Part shown: piece by piece, positions 15,269 through 20,110 of the stretch | Numbering within the stretch: position 1 is the stretch's first letter | Layout of the letters: each line of letters starts with the position of its first letter | Origin: Pseudomonadota bacterium | GTDB lineage: Bacteria; Pseudomonadota; Alphaproteobacteria; Acetobacterales; Acetobacteraceae | NCBI GenBank assembly: GCA_021845835.1 | Contig: JAJZVE010000006.1 | Coordinates: forward strand, 1 to 22,983 | Direction of reading: 5' to 3' | Length of the DNA stretch: 22,983 nt | Notes under the pieces: generated by a model | What the model saw: the letters and a program-made list of their open reading frames with translations, nothing else | Told to the model about the DNA's origin: nothing | Database searches by the model: none | Program-made: the position numbers and the translations under genes

Positions 15269-15278
15269 GGCTTCTTCA

Positions 15279-15300
15279 CGGGGGTTTGAAGCGCGTCAGG
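15279..15300 (-). repeat. AAACCCCC intercistronic element, copy A
   Basis: On the minus strand this reads CCTGACGCGCTTCAAACCCC followed by CG. It includes the stop codon of the 15296 gene and lies 11 bases before the ATG of the 14948 gene. It is nearly identical to copy D at 16315-16334 (TGACGC-TTCAAACCCC). See the related finding for the full comparison. Confidence 0.6.
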
Positions 15301-15757
15301 AATAGGCAGCCGCAGCGGTCGCGATGACGGCCGCTCGGCTGGCCGCAGCGTTGGCCTGCTCTTGGAGTCGGCGCGACCTATCGGCCGCCTTCGCCTCCTC
15401 GATCTCTTTGCGCAGTTCATCCAGCACGTCGAGCATGATCTGCTGCCACGGACCGTCCACGCTCCAGTCGCCGGTGCTGTAAAAGCGGATCGCTTGCCCG
15501 TTCACGGGGTGCGGGTAGGGATCACCATACGTGGCTGGATCGTGGGACCACGGCTTGAACTCCACCGGGCGCGCGGTGAACGCTTCGGCAAAGCAATAGT
15601 CATTGGTGTTCCACTCATTGCACAGAAGAATGTCGCGACGGAGCACGAAGCAGGGATGCTTGCGGAATGCACTCCCGGTCATCGTGCCTTTGAGTTTCCA
15701 GTGCCGCGCCGCTGCGATGAGTTCGCAGAACTCGCTTGCGGTCGGTGCTCCCAACAT
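15296..15757 (-). CDS. Hypothetical protein, 153 aa
   Basis: This protein starts at ATG 15757, six bases after the GGAGG ribosome binding site; a GTG at 15769 would add four residues but places the ribosome binding site inside the gene. The N-terminus is MLGAPTASEFCELIAAARHW. The middle holds several aromatic, Cys-containing segments (HPCFVLRRDILLCNEWNTND, YPHPVNGQAIRFYSTGDWS). The C-terminus is a charged helix (VLDELRKEIEEAKAADRSRR) ending in an Ala-rich stretch. No known domain is recognised. It belongs to the minus-strand small-gene operon. Confidence 0.5.
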   Translation of the reverse strand: MLGAPTASEFCELIAAARHWKLKGTMTGSAFRKHPCFVLRRDILLCNEWNTNDYCFAEAFTARPVEFKPWSHDPATYGDPYPHPVNGQAIRFYSTGDWSVDGPWQQIMLDVLDELRKEIEEAKAADRSRRLQEQANAAASRAAVIATAAAAYS

Positions 15758-15766
15758 TGTTTCCTC

Positions 15767-15781
15767 CACGGGGGTTTAGGA
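15767..15781 (-). repeat. AAACCCCC intercistronic element, copy B
   Basis: On the minus strand, TCCTAAACCCCCGTG contains the TAA stop of the 15776 gene and runs directly into the GTG/GGAGG start region of the 15296 gene. The shared core is AAACCCCCG. Confidence 0.55.
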
Positions 15782-15994
15782 GACGCGCGCTGCGGCGCGG
15801 TGTTCGTAGATCAGATTTGCATCGGCCAGCGACTTCGGCCGCTCGCCCTTCGATCCGTTCGGAGTCCCGCGATAGGCGATGGCACATTCCGCGTGCTGGG
15901 TGCGCCAGCCGCCGGCGTGCCGCTCAAAATGGCCGGCGTTGGGTTCGACGCGCTCGCCGCAACGGTAGCAGATGCCCGGATAACGATTTCGCAT
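15776..15994 (-). CDS. Zinc-knuckle small protein
   Basis: This 72-residue protein, starting at ATG 15994, has a GGAGG ribosome binding site. It begins MRNRYPGICYRCGERVEPNA and continues GHFERHAGGWRTQHAECAI. The C-x-x-C pair plus His and Cys residues (CYRC, HFERH, QHAEC) form a probable zinc-binding knuckle. Small proteins of this type occur widely in phages as DNA-binding or regulatory factors. A frame-open extension to ATG 16159 exists but lacks a ribosome binding site and has no protein-like character, so I reject it as the start. The stop TAA lies in the next AAACCCC element. The DNA target is unknown. Confidence 0.6.
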   Translation of the reverse strand: MRNRYPGICYRCGERVEPNAGHFERHAGGWRTQHAECAIAYRGTPNGSKGERPKSLADANLIYEHRAAARVS

Positions 15995-16166
15995 CTGTGG
16001 TCCTCCGGTGATGGGGGTTTGAGTAGCGGGGCCGACCCCCTGATTTCCCGTCCCGCTGCGCTCACACGGGATGCCCTGTCGGATTTTCCAGGCGCGCCGT
16101 TCCACGGGACTTTCCGGGGCCGATCTGCCCGGCGTTTTCCGCTGAGAGGGCGGGAACATGGGGTTT
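15995..16166. other. Non-coding gap between minus-strand genes
   Basis: These 172 bp separate the 16167 membrane peptide from the zinc-knuckle gene. The gap contains AAACCCC element copy C at 16013-16023 and a weaker one at 16160-16169. On the plus strand, [TC]TTTCC recurs at about 16084, 16110 and 16135, an imperfect 25-26 bp spacing. The gap is long for this compact operon, so it may hold an RNA or protein-binding element. I see no stable stem with a T-run and no promoter I would defend. Confidence 0.35.
16013..16023 (-). repeat. AAACCCCC intercistronic element, copy C
   Basis: On the minus strand this reads CTCAAACCCCC, upstream of the GGAGG ribosome binding site of the zinc-knuckle gene (ATG 15994). 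Confidence 0.5.
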
Positions 16167-16298
16167 TTAACTAAAGCTAATCGAAACGTGGTGGAACAGC
16201 CACGGGAGTAGCAGCGTCGCCGTCACTCCGCACGCCACGCCCGCGGCAAACGCCACGGCCATCAACCCGGAAATGTAGGCTGCGAGTGCTTCGCCCAT
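16167..16298 (-). CDS. 43-residue membrane peptide
   Basis: The product is MGEALAAYISGLMAVAFAAG then VACGVTATLLLPWLFHHVSI-SFS. It is a single long hydrophobic helix (residues about 5-35) with a His/Phe end. The ATG at 16298 has a GGAGG ribosome binding site five bases upstream, and AAACCCC element copy D lies just before it. It is the second gene of the minus-strand operon. A small phage membrane peptide is likely; the role (antiholin, exclusion or stress peptide) is open. Confidence 0.55.
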   Translation of the reverse strand: MGEALAAYISGLMAVAFAAGVACGVTATLLLPWLFHHVSISFS

Positions 16299-16314
16299 GC
16301 GGGCCTCCGTCATT

Positions 16315-16334
16315 CCGGGGTTTGAAGCGTCAGG
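16315..16334 (-). repeat. AAACCCCC intercistronic element, copy D
   Basis: On the minus strand it reads CCTGACGCTTCAAACCCCGG. It contains the TGA stop of the 16330 gene and precedes the start of the 43-residue peptide. It matches copy A apart from a 2-nt difference in spacing. Confidence 0.6.
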
Positions 16335-16575
16335 CCGCACGCGACCAGGAGCCGTCCGCAGCCCGGATCATCCGGGCCGAGACGCCACCGTGCTGCCGGA
16401 CCTTGCGTGACCGCAACGCCGAAATTTCGGCGTCGCCGCGCGTGCCGTTCTCGGCCAGCCAGGCGTCCCGGTCAGCGCGGGTGTAGAACTGGAAAACTGC
16501 GCGCTCGTCGAAATTTCGGCGCTCGCCCGTGGCGCCGTCGATCGCGGCGGGGAAGACGGCAAGGACGTAGAACAT
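16330..16575 (-). CDS. Hypothetical protein, first gene of the minus operon
   Basis: This 81-residue protein starts MFYVLAVFPAAIDGATGERR and continues NFDERAVFQFYTRADRDAWL. It looks like a small alpha/beta protein, with TRADRDAWLAENGTRGDAE as a conserved-looking helix; such short proteins are common in phage early operons. It has no membrane or zinc motif. It starts about 45 bases downstream of the inferred TTGACA/TAGGTT promoter at 16623-16651, fitting a lead gene. The family is not recognised. Confidence 0.55.
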   Translation of the reverse strand: MFYVLAVFPAAIDGATGERRNFDERAVFQFYTRADRDAWLAENGTRGDAEISALRSRKVRQHGGVSARMIRAADGSWSRAA

Positions 16576-16616
16576 TGGGTGTCTCCCGCCTCTGATGGAC
16601 CGCGAGGCGCCGGTAT

Positions 16617-16654
16617 GGGTTGAACCTATTATGTCGCCTTGTCACTGTCAACCC
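16617..16654 (-). promoter_or_regulatory. Minus-strand promoter inside an inverted repeat
   Basis: On the minus strand, TTGACA (16646-16651) and TAGGTT (16623-16628) form a sigma70-type promoter with a 17-bp spacer, about 48 bases before the ATG at 16575. The repeat GGGTTGA (16617-16623) and TCAACCC (16648-16654), separated by 24 bp, places one half-site near the -10 box and the other over the -35 box. This is a plausible operator for an unknown repressor. Confidence 0.5.
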
Positions 16655-16666
16655 TACTTGTAGAAA
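16639..16666 (+). promoter_or_regulatory. Possible plus-strand promoter for the recombinase operon
   Basis: TTGTCA (16639-16644) and TAGAAA (16661-16666) are 16 bp apart and would start transcription about 20 bp before the recombinase ATG at 16693. The pair overlaps the minus promoter and its inverted repeat, which could make the two divergent operons mutually controlled. Both boxes are imperfect. Confidence 0.35.
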
Positions 16667-16692
16667 AACCATCGCAGTGCTAGTTACCGGGC

Positions 16693-17343
16693 ATGGCACG
16701 ATCCAGACCAGTGAGAGCGGCATCTACGCCGCCTGAGCAGCCCGAAGCGCCCGAAAAGCCGCACTTGTTGGGCTATGCGCGGGTGTCGATGGCGGACCAA
16801 GACCCTCGTCTTCAGATCGACGCGCTGCTGCGGGCCGGCGTGGATGAGGCCGAAATATGGGTCGAGCAGGCCAGCGGCGCCAGCACCAAGCGCCCGCAGT
16901 TCCAACGGGTGCTGAAGGCCGCGCAACCGGGCGACGTGCTGGTGGTGTGGAAACTGGACAGGCTGGGCCGGAACGCCCGCGAGGTGCTGAACACCTTTCA
17001 CACGCTATCCGAGCGCGGCGTGGCGATCCGGGTCATCACGCAGCCCGGCATGGACACCAGCACGGCGATGGGCCGCCTCATCATCACAGTGATGGCGGCT
17101 GTGGCCGAGATGGAACGCGACCTGATCCGCGAGCGGACGCTGGCCGGTCTGAAGGCCGCGCGGGATCGCGGCGTGACTGGCGGCCGGCAGCCGATCGCCA
17201 GCAAGGAACAGCTTGAGGTCGCGCGGCGCCGCATTCTGAACGGAGAGCGCGTCGGCGAGGTCGCGAAGTCGCTCGGCTATAAGTCTCGCACCACGCTCTA
17301 CAAGGCGTTCGACAGGTTCAACATTCCGAGGATTACCGAATGA
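16693..17343 (+). CDS. Small serine recombinase (resolvase/invertase type)
   Basis: This 216-residue protein belongs to the resolvase/invertase group. The catalytic serine is in GYARVSMADQDP (Ser32). The core has WKLDRLGRNAREVLN, then GVAIRVITQPGMDTSTAMGR and the E-helix MAAVAEMERDLIRERTLAGL. The C-terminal 40 residues (RILNGERVGEVAKSLGYKSR) are a helix-turn-helix for site binding. An N-terminal Pro-rich extension of about 24 residues precedes the domain. These enzymes cut and rejoin DNA at paired sites, to resolve cointegrates or invert segments. It is much too short for a large serine integrase. It heads the plus-strand small-gene operon, and its stop overlaps the next gene (ATGA). Confidence 0.9.
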   Translation: MARSRPVRAASTPPEQPEAPEKPHLLGYARVSMADQDPRLQIDALLRAGVDEAEIWVEQASGASTKRPQFQRVLKAAQPGDVLVVWKLDRLGRNAREVLNTFHTLSERGVAIRVITQPGMDTSTAMGRLIITVMAAVAEMERDLIRERTLAGLKAARDRGVTGGRQPIASKEQLEVARRRILNGERVGEVAKSLGYKSRTTLYKAFDRFNIPRITE

Positions 17344-17693
17344 GCAACCAGACAAAGACGACCACCTACTACGGCGCTGGACGCGCCGCCCATGCTGACG
17401 GCACGCTGTACTCGGATTGCCCTGTCGGGTTTGGCGAGAATGGCGATGCGCAGCACAGGCGCGAATGGCAGCAAGGTTGGCGCGACGCGGAACAAGAGGC
17501 ACGGCATCAAACCACCATCTACCAGTTTCCGTCAAAGACAGAATGGGACGCCGTAGATGCGGCGATGGGTGAGCACATGTCGCCGACGGGTTGTTTGCGG
17601 TTCTATTCACCGCTGCCCGGCGTCGTGCAACATTCTCTCGAACGCGAATGGCGCGGCTCACTCGGCACGATCTGGGGGCGAGTCCCGACATGA
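17340..17693 (+). CDS. RMF/CrpP-like small protein
   Basis: This 117-residue protein has a first half close to the ribosome modulation factor/CrpP type: GAGRAAHADGTLYSDCPVGF, then RREWQQGWRDAEQEARH. The key features G-R, C-P and R-x-W-x-x-G-W are all present (Cys27, Trp43, Trp47). RMF binds stalled ribosomes in stationary phase, and CrpP-like relatives are often encoded on mobile elements. The second half (residues 58-117) is unassigned. The N-terminus MSNQTKTTTY is a loose version of the leader shared by the following genes. It overlaps the recombinase stop (ATGA) and the next start (ATGA). The domain call is by eye; the role in this phage is not known. Confidence 0.55.
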   Translation: MSNQTKTTTYYGAGRAAHADGTLYSDCPVGFGENGDAQHRREWQQGWRDAEQEARHQTTIYQFPSKTEWDAVDAAMGEHMSPTGCLRFYSPLPGVVQHSLEREWRGSLGTIWGRVPT

Positions 17694-18001
17694 CCGACGC
17701 CCCGAGCCATTCCGATACCACCGCCGCGCGCGAGCGCGCCATTTGCCGAGGGTGCGGCAAGCCACTCGATGGCGATGCCTATATGTATGGAGGCCGCGCC
17801 TACGTGCCGCACGGCCCGCAGGACGATCATCGCCGACCGCGCCGCGAAGCGAAAGCTTGTCATTATGGCGGCTTTGTGTGCTCGGAAGCGTGCGACCGCC
17901 GCGCGCACCTTGATCTGGAGCAGACGATGCCAGGACACGGCGGACAGACCCGGTTGTCGGCGCATCATAGCGAGATGATCAGCAGGAAGTGGGCAGCATG
18001 A
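17690..18001 (+). CDS. Zinc-finger-like protein with MTD leader
   Basis: This 103-residue protein starts MTDAPSHSDTTAARER (leader variant), followed by ICRGCGKPLDGDAYMYGG and CHYGGFVCSEACDRRAHLDL with the end QTMPGHGG. The cysteines (C-x-x-C, then C-x5-C-x3-C) would bind zinc; similar cysteine-rich small proteins occur in prophages. It overlaps both neighbours by ATGA. The role, perhaps DNA or RNA binding, is not established. Confidence 0.55.
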   Translation: MTDAPSHSDTTAARERAICRGCGKPLDGDAYMYGGRAYVPHGPQDDHRRPRREAKACHYGGFVCSEACDRRAHLDLEQTMPGHGGQTRLSAHHSEMISRKWAA

Positions 18002-18243
18002 CCGACAGCCCCGACCAGTCTCCAATGACCCACTGCGGTTGCGAACGCAGTCACAACGGACTCGGTATTGCTGGCCGGGAATGCGACTGCCAAGACATTC
18101 CCGATATCACCGCCCCGATGGACGCGCCGCTGACGCACTACGAGACCGGCCTGGTGGCGGCGACGATCGGCGCTCGCCCAGACACCGCCAGCCTCGATGA
18201 TAACGAGGCGCGCGAATACATGGAGGGATACCATGCAGCCTGA
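17998..18243 (+). CDS. Leader-bearing cysteine-rich small protein
   Basis: This 81-residue protein starts MTDSPDQSPMTHCGCERSHN, then GLGIAGRECDCQDIPDITAP. C-x-C and C-D-C pairs suggest metal binding. The C-terminal half (THYETGLVAATIGARP, DDNEAREYMEGYHAA) is helical and polar. The ATG at 17998 overlaps the upstream TGA (ATGA) and has an AGGAAG ribosome binding site; an upstream ATG at 17989 lacks this. The family is not recognised. Confidence 0.5.
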   Translation: MTDSPDQSPMTHCGCERSHNGLGIAGRECDCQDIPDITAPMDAPLTHYETGLVAATIGARPDTASLDDNEAREYMEGYHAA

Positions 18244-18412
18244 CCGAGAGCAGACCACCGAGACTGACTGCCAGGAGCAGCAGGACGAATGCCCGAACTG
18301 CGGCGGCGAGGGAATGGTGTGGGGCTGTTTCGAAGACACCTGCGTCTGCATAGACGATGACGGCCTCGGCTGCGTGCCGCGGCGCTGCGACTGGTGCAAA
18401 GGAAAGGGTTGA
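18233..18412 (+). CDS. DnaJ-type zinc-ribbon small protein
   Basis: This 59-residue protein starts MQPDREQTTETDCQEQQDEC. The zinc motif is CPNCGGEG near residue 20 and CDWCKGKG at the end, giving two C-x-x-C-x-G-x-G units as in the DnaJ cysteine-rich domain, with CVCIDDDGLGCVPRRC between them. In DnaJ such units hold zinc and bind unfolded protein; here only one pair is present, without a J domain. Its start lies inside the previous gene (11-nt overlap) after GGAGGG. The leader (MQPDREQTTE) is a loose copy of the MTD type. Confidence 0.6.
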   Translation: MQPDREQTTETDCQEQQDECPNCGGEGMVWGCFEDTCVCIDDDGLGCVPRRCDWCKGKG

Positions 18413-18415
18413 CCG

Positions 18416-18661
18416 ATGCCGAACGAAACCACCGCGCCGACTGACCACGACGGCCGAGGCATCGACCGCCGCGTATGGCTGATGGCCCGCGCGATGGCGC
18501 GCGTGCTCTACCCGCAGATCACGGACGAGGAACTGGATCGGCCAGCAAAGCGGTGGAACGGCACCGCGCTGGCCGATGCCAACTGCTCGGTGTGGCAGGA
18601 CCATGTGCCGGAAGCGGAGGCGGCGCTCGCTGCGCTCAAGTCGGAGGGATTTGTGCAGTGA
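18416..18661 (+). CDS. Small helical protein
   Basis: This 81-residue protein starts MPNETTAPTDHDGRGIDRRV, with Thr-rich leader remnants. The body is helical and rich in charged residues (MARAMARVLYPQITDEELDR, QDHVPEAEAALAALKSEGFV). It starts three bases after the previous stop, and its stop overlaps the next GTG (GTGA). It has no metal-binding motif, unlike several neighbours. A DNA- or protein-binding helper is possible, but no family is recognised. Confidence 0.5.
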   Translation: MPNETTAPTDHDGRGIDRRVWLMARAMARVLYPQITDEELDRPAKRWNGTALADANCSVWQDHVPEAEAALAALKSEGFVQ

Positions 18662-18858
18662 CCGACAGCCTCAGCCACACCCCAACCACCAAGCCGGCCG
18701 CCATGCCGCCATGCGTGTGGTGCGGCGCGTCGCGGGCTGACCAGATCGGGGTCAGCTACTACGACGCGCAGGGAGAGCCTTTGTGCTTGCCCTGCTGGGA
18801 GCGCGAATACGGTGAAGATTACCGCAAGCAATATCAGCCAGCGGAGACAACGTCATGA
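18658..18858 (+). CDS. CxxC small protein with GTG start and MTD leader
   Basis: GTG at 18658 overlaps the previous stop (GTGA). The 66-residue product begins MTDSLSHTPTTKPAAMPPCV with C-V-W-C-G after the leader, and ends LCLPCWEREYGEDYRKQYQP. Two C-x-x-C units form a probable zinc knuckle. GTG with a GGAGG site 13 bases upstream gives a real but weaker start. It overlaps the MazG-like gene (ATGA). Confidence 0.5.
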   Translation: MTDSLSHTPTTKPAAMPPCVWCGASRADQIGVSYYDAQGEPLCLPCWEREYGEDYRKQYQPAETTS

Positions 18859-19175
18859 CCGACAGTCTCGACCAGACTCCAACCACCGCACATTTCAATG
18901 GCCTGACGCCCGGAGAGGCCGAGCGATTGGCGCTGTTAATGGAGGAGTGCGCGGAGGTGCAGCAGGTCATCGGCAAAATCCTGCGCCACGGCTATTCGCG
19001 CTGTCACCCGAACGGCGGCCCGGACAACAGGGCGCTTCTGGAGCGCGAGTTGGGCGACCTCGATGCTGCTCGCGCTCTGCTCATCAAGGCGCACGACATT
19101 ACAGAGCATTCAATCGACCTGCATGCCCGCGTGAAACTCGGCCGCGTCGGGGAGTATCTTCACCATGCAGAATGA
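18855..19175 (+). CDS. MazG-like nucleotide pyrophosphohydrolase
   Basis: This 106-residue protein carries leader MTDSLDQTPTTAHFNG, followed by a MazG-type helical domain: ERLALLMEECAEVQQVIGKI (E30-E31-x-x-E34), a LRHGYSRCHPNGGPDNR loop and ERELGDLDAARAL (E65-x-x-D68). The E-E-x-x-E...E-x-x-D pattern holds Mg2+ and the nucleotide. Such phage enzymes cleave NTPs or dNTPs, or the alarmone ppGpp, to a monophosphate. It is a single-domain, short form. It overlaps its neighbours (ATGA upstream; the next gene begins 11 nt inside its end). The call is strong at family level; the substrate is open. Confidence 0.75.
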   Translation: MTDSLDQTPTTAHFNGLTPGEAERLALLMEECAEVQQVIGKILRHGYSRCHPNGGPDNRALLERELGDLDAARALLIKAHDITEHSIDLHARVKLGRVGEYLHHAE

Positions 19176-19347
19176 CCGCCCCGATACCACCACCGCCGAG
19201 CGGCAGGCGGAAGCGTTCGCCGTTGCCGCCGGCCAGGAACGCGCCGCGCTGTTGCGCGAGAACGAGCGGCTGCGCGCCCTTGTGCGGCATTACGCGGCTC
19301 AGTGCGGTGTGGATGATAGCGAACTTCAGAGGGTGCATCGTGTATGA
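19165..19347 (+). CDS. Small coiled-coil protein
   Basis: This 60-residue protein starts MQNDRPDTTTAERQAEAFAV (loose leader). The rest is one long charged helix (QERAALLRENERLRALVRHY) typical of a coiled coil, ending GVDDSELQRVHRV. It starts inside the MazG-like gene (11-nt overlap) and overlaps the next start (ATGA). A dimerisation or regulatory adaptor is plausible; no family is known to me. Confidence 0.5.
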   Translation: MQNDRPDTTTAERQAEAFAVAAGQERAALLRENERLRALVRHYAAQCGVDDSELQRVHRV

Positions 19348-19574
19348 CCGACAGTTCCGACCAACAGAAGACGACCGCAGGCCAGAAGATCGTGGACGGC
19401 CTCACCGAAGCACTCCGGGCCGTCGCGTTGGTGCGCGCTGTCCGCGCGCTGGACGGCTTCGAGATGACCGAGCAAGAGGCGGTCAATGTGCTGGCGCAGG
19501 TCGATGCCGTTGACCCGCTGCGGCAACCGCATCCGTTTCTCGACAACCGCAAGAGGTTTTCGACACATGAGTGA
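19344..19574 (+). CDS. Small helical protein with MTD leader
   Basis: This 76-residue protein has the leader MTDSSDQQKTTAGQKIVDGL, a helical body (ALRAVALVRAVRALDGFEMT, EQEAVNVLAQVDAVDPLRQ) and the ending PHPFLDNRKRFSTHE. It has an ATGA overlap with the previous stop, and the next gene begins within its last codons. There is no membrane or metal motif. The function is unknown. Confidence 0.5.
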   Translation: MTDSSDQQKTTAGQKIVDGLTEALRAVALVRAVRALDGFEMTEQEAVNVLAQVDAVDPLRQPHPFLDNRKRFSTHE

Positions 19575-19815
19575 CCGCGATCAAAATGCGCGACGCATTC
19601 TTGCGATGCGTCCTGGCGGAGCCGCAGGCATGACCGACGCCCCCGACCAGCCCCCAACCACCCGCGGTTGGTCGATCGACATCAGCGGCGGCACCGTAAT
19701 GCTTTTCCAAGACGGGCGCCGCGTCGGTTCCTATCCGCTCAAGTTCTCGCGCCGGGGGCGCATTTGCCTACGCCATGAGGGCGAGTGGCTGATCTTCGAG
19801 CGGAGGAAGCCATGA
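19567..19815 (+). CDS. Small beta-strand protein with internal MTD leader
   Basis: The 82-residue reading begins MSDRDQNARRILAMRPGGAA-G and then MTDAPDQPPTTRGWSIDISG. Two starts are possible: ATG 19567 (8-nt overlap with the previous stop) or ATG 19630, which is where the shared leader begins and gives a 61-residue protein. The second part (GTVMLFQDGRRVGSYPLKFS, RRGRICLRHEGEWLIFERRK) is a small all-beta domain, as in plug- or SH3-like folds. The double leader may show two original genes fused. It overlaps the next gene by ATGA. Confidence 0.5.
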   Translation: MSDRDQNARRILAMRPGGAAGMTDAPDQPPTTRGWSIDISGGTVMLFQDGRRVGSYPLKFSRRGRICLRHEGEWLIFERRKP

Positions 19816-19913
19816 GCCAGACTCCAACCACCGACGCGCCCCCTTGGTGGAGCACGCGACGCGGACAAGCGCAGCACGTCAGTCCACGTCCTGGGAAGCC
19901 GCCTTTTCAGTGA
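19812..19913 (+). CDS. Leader gene interrupted by the TnpB element
   Basis: This open reading of 33 codons starts MSQTPTTDAPPWWSTRRGQA and ends QHVSPRPGKPPFQ. It overlaps the previous gene by ATGA, after GGAGG. The last base pairs and the stop TGA (19911-19913) already belong to the end of the IS200/IS605-type element, so the gene probably once continued and was cut by the insertion. Its leader is the last of the series upstream of the element; another copy begins at 21382, on the other side. Confidence 0.45.
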   Translation: MSQTPTTDAPPWWSTRRGQAQHVSPRPGKPPFQ

Positions 19914-20110
19914 ACACTCCGCCAGCTAAAGCAGGCGGCTTCTCGGACAAGCTATGCGGCAACCCGCTGGCTTGGCATCCGACCGGGCGTTCCACCCGGA
20001 GAAGTCGCCCGCTGCAACACGATCCGCGACGCCGCCACGTCCCGATCAAGGTCGCATCCGCAGTCGCAGATGTGCCGCCGCTGGGAGAGGGGCTTGCGTG
20101 TCACCGTGCC
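19910..20110 (-). ncRNA. Likely omega RNA region at the tnpB 3' end
   Basis: TnpB proteins use an RNA transcribed from the 3' part of tnpB through the right end, with the guide taken from flanking DNA just outside the element. Here that would cover the last tnpB codons, the hairpin at 19919-19938 and, as guide, minus-strand sequence from 19909 downward (beginning TGAAAAGGCGGC). The limits are approximate and inferred from the family, not from a recognised RNA motif. Confidence 0.35.
19919..19938. repeat. Right-end hairpin of the TnpB element
   Basis: CCGCCAGCTAAAGCAGGCGG pairs as CCGCC/GGCGG and GC/GC around a TAAA loop, with one A-A mismatch in the stem. It lies close to the tnpB stop at 19952, where the transposase and TnpB RNA machinery would recognise the end. 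Confidence 0.6.

Noticed and set aside
15995..16159. N-terminal extension of the zinc-knuckle gene from ATG 16159
   Set aside because: There is no ribosome binding site there, while GGAGG precedes ATG 15994; the extension has no structured look.
16693..17343. The serine recombinase as the phage integrase
   Set aside because: It is 216 residues and of resolvase/invertase type, lacking the long C-terminal domains of large serine integrases; no attachment sites were recognised.
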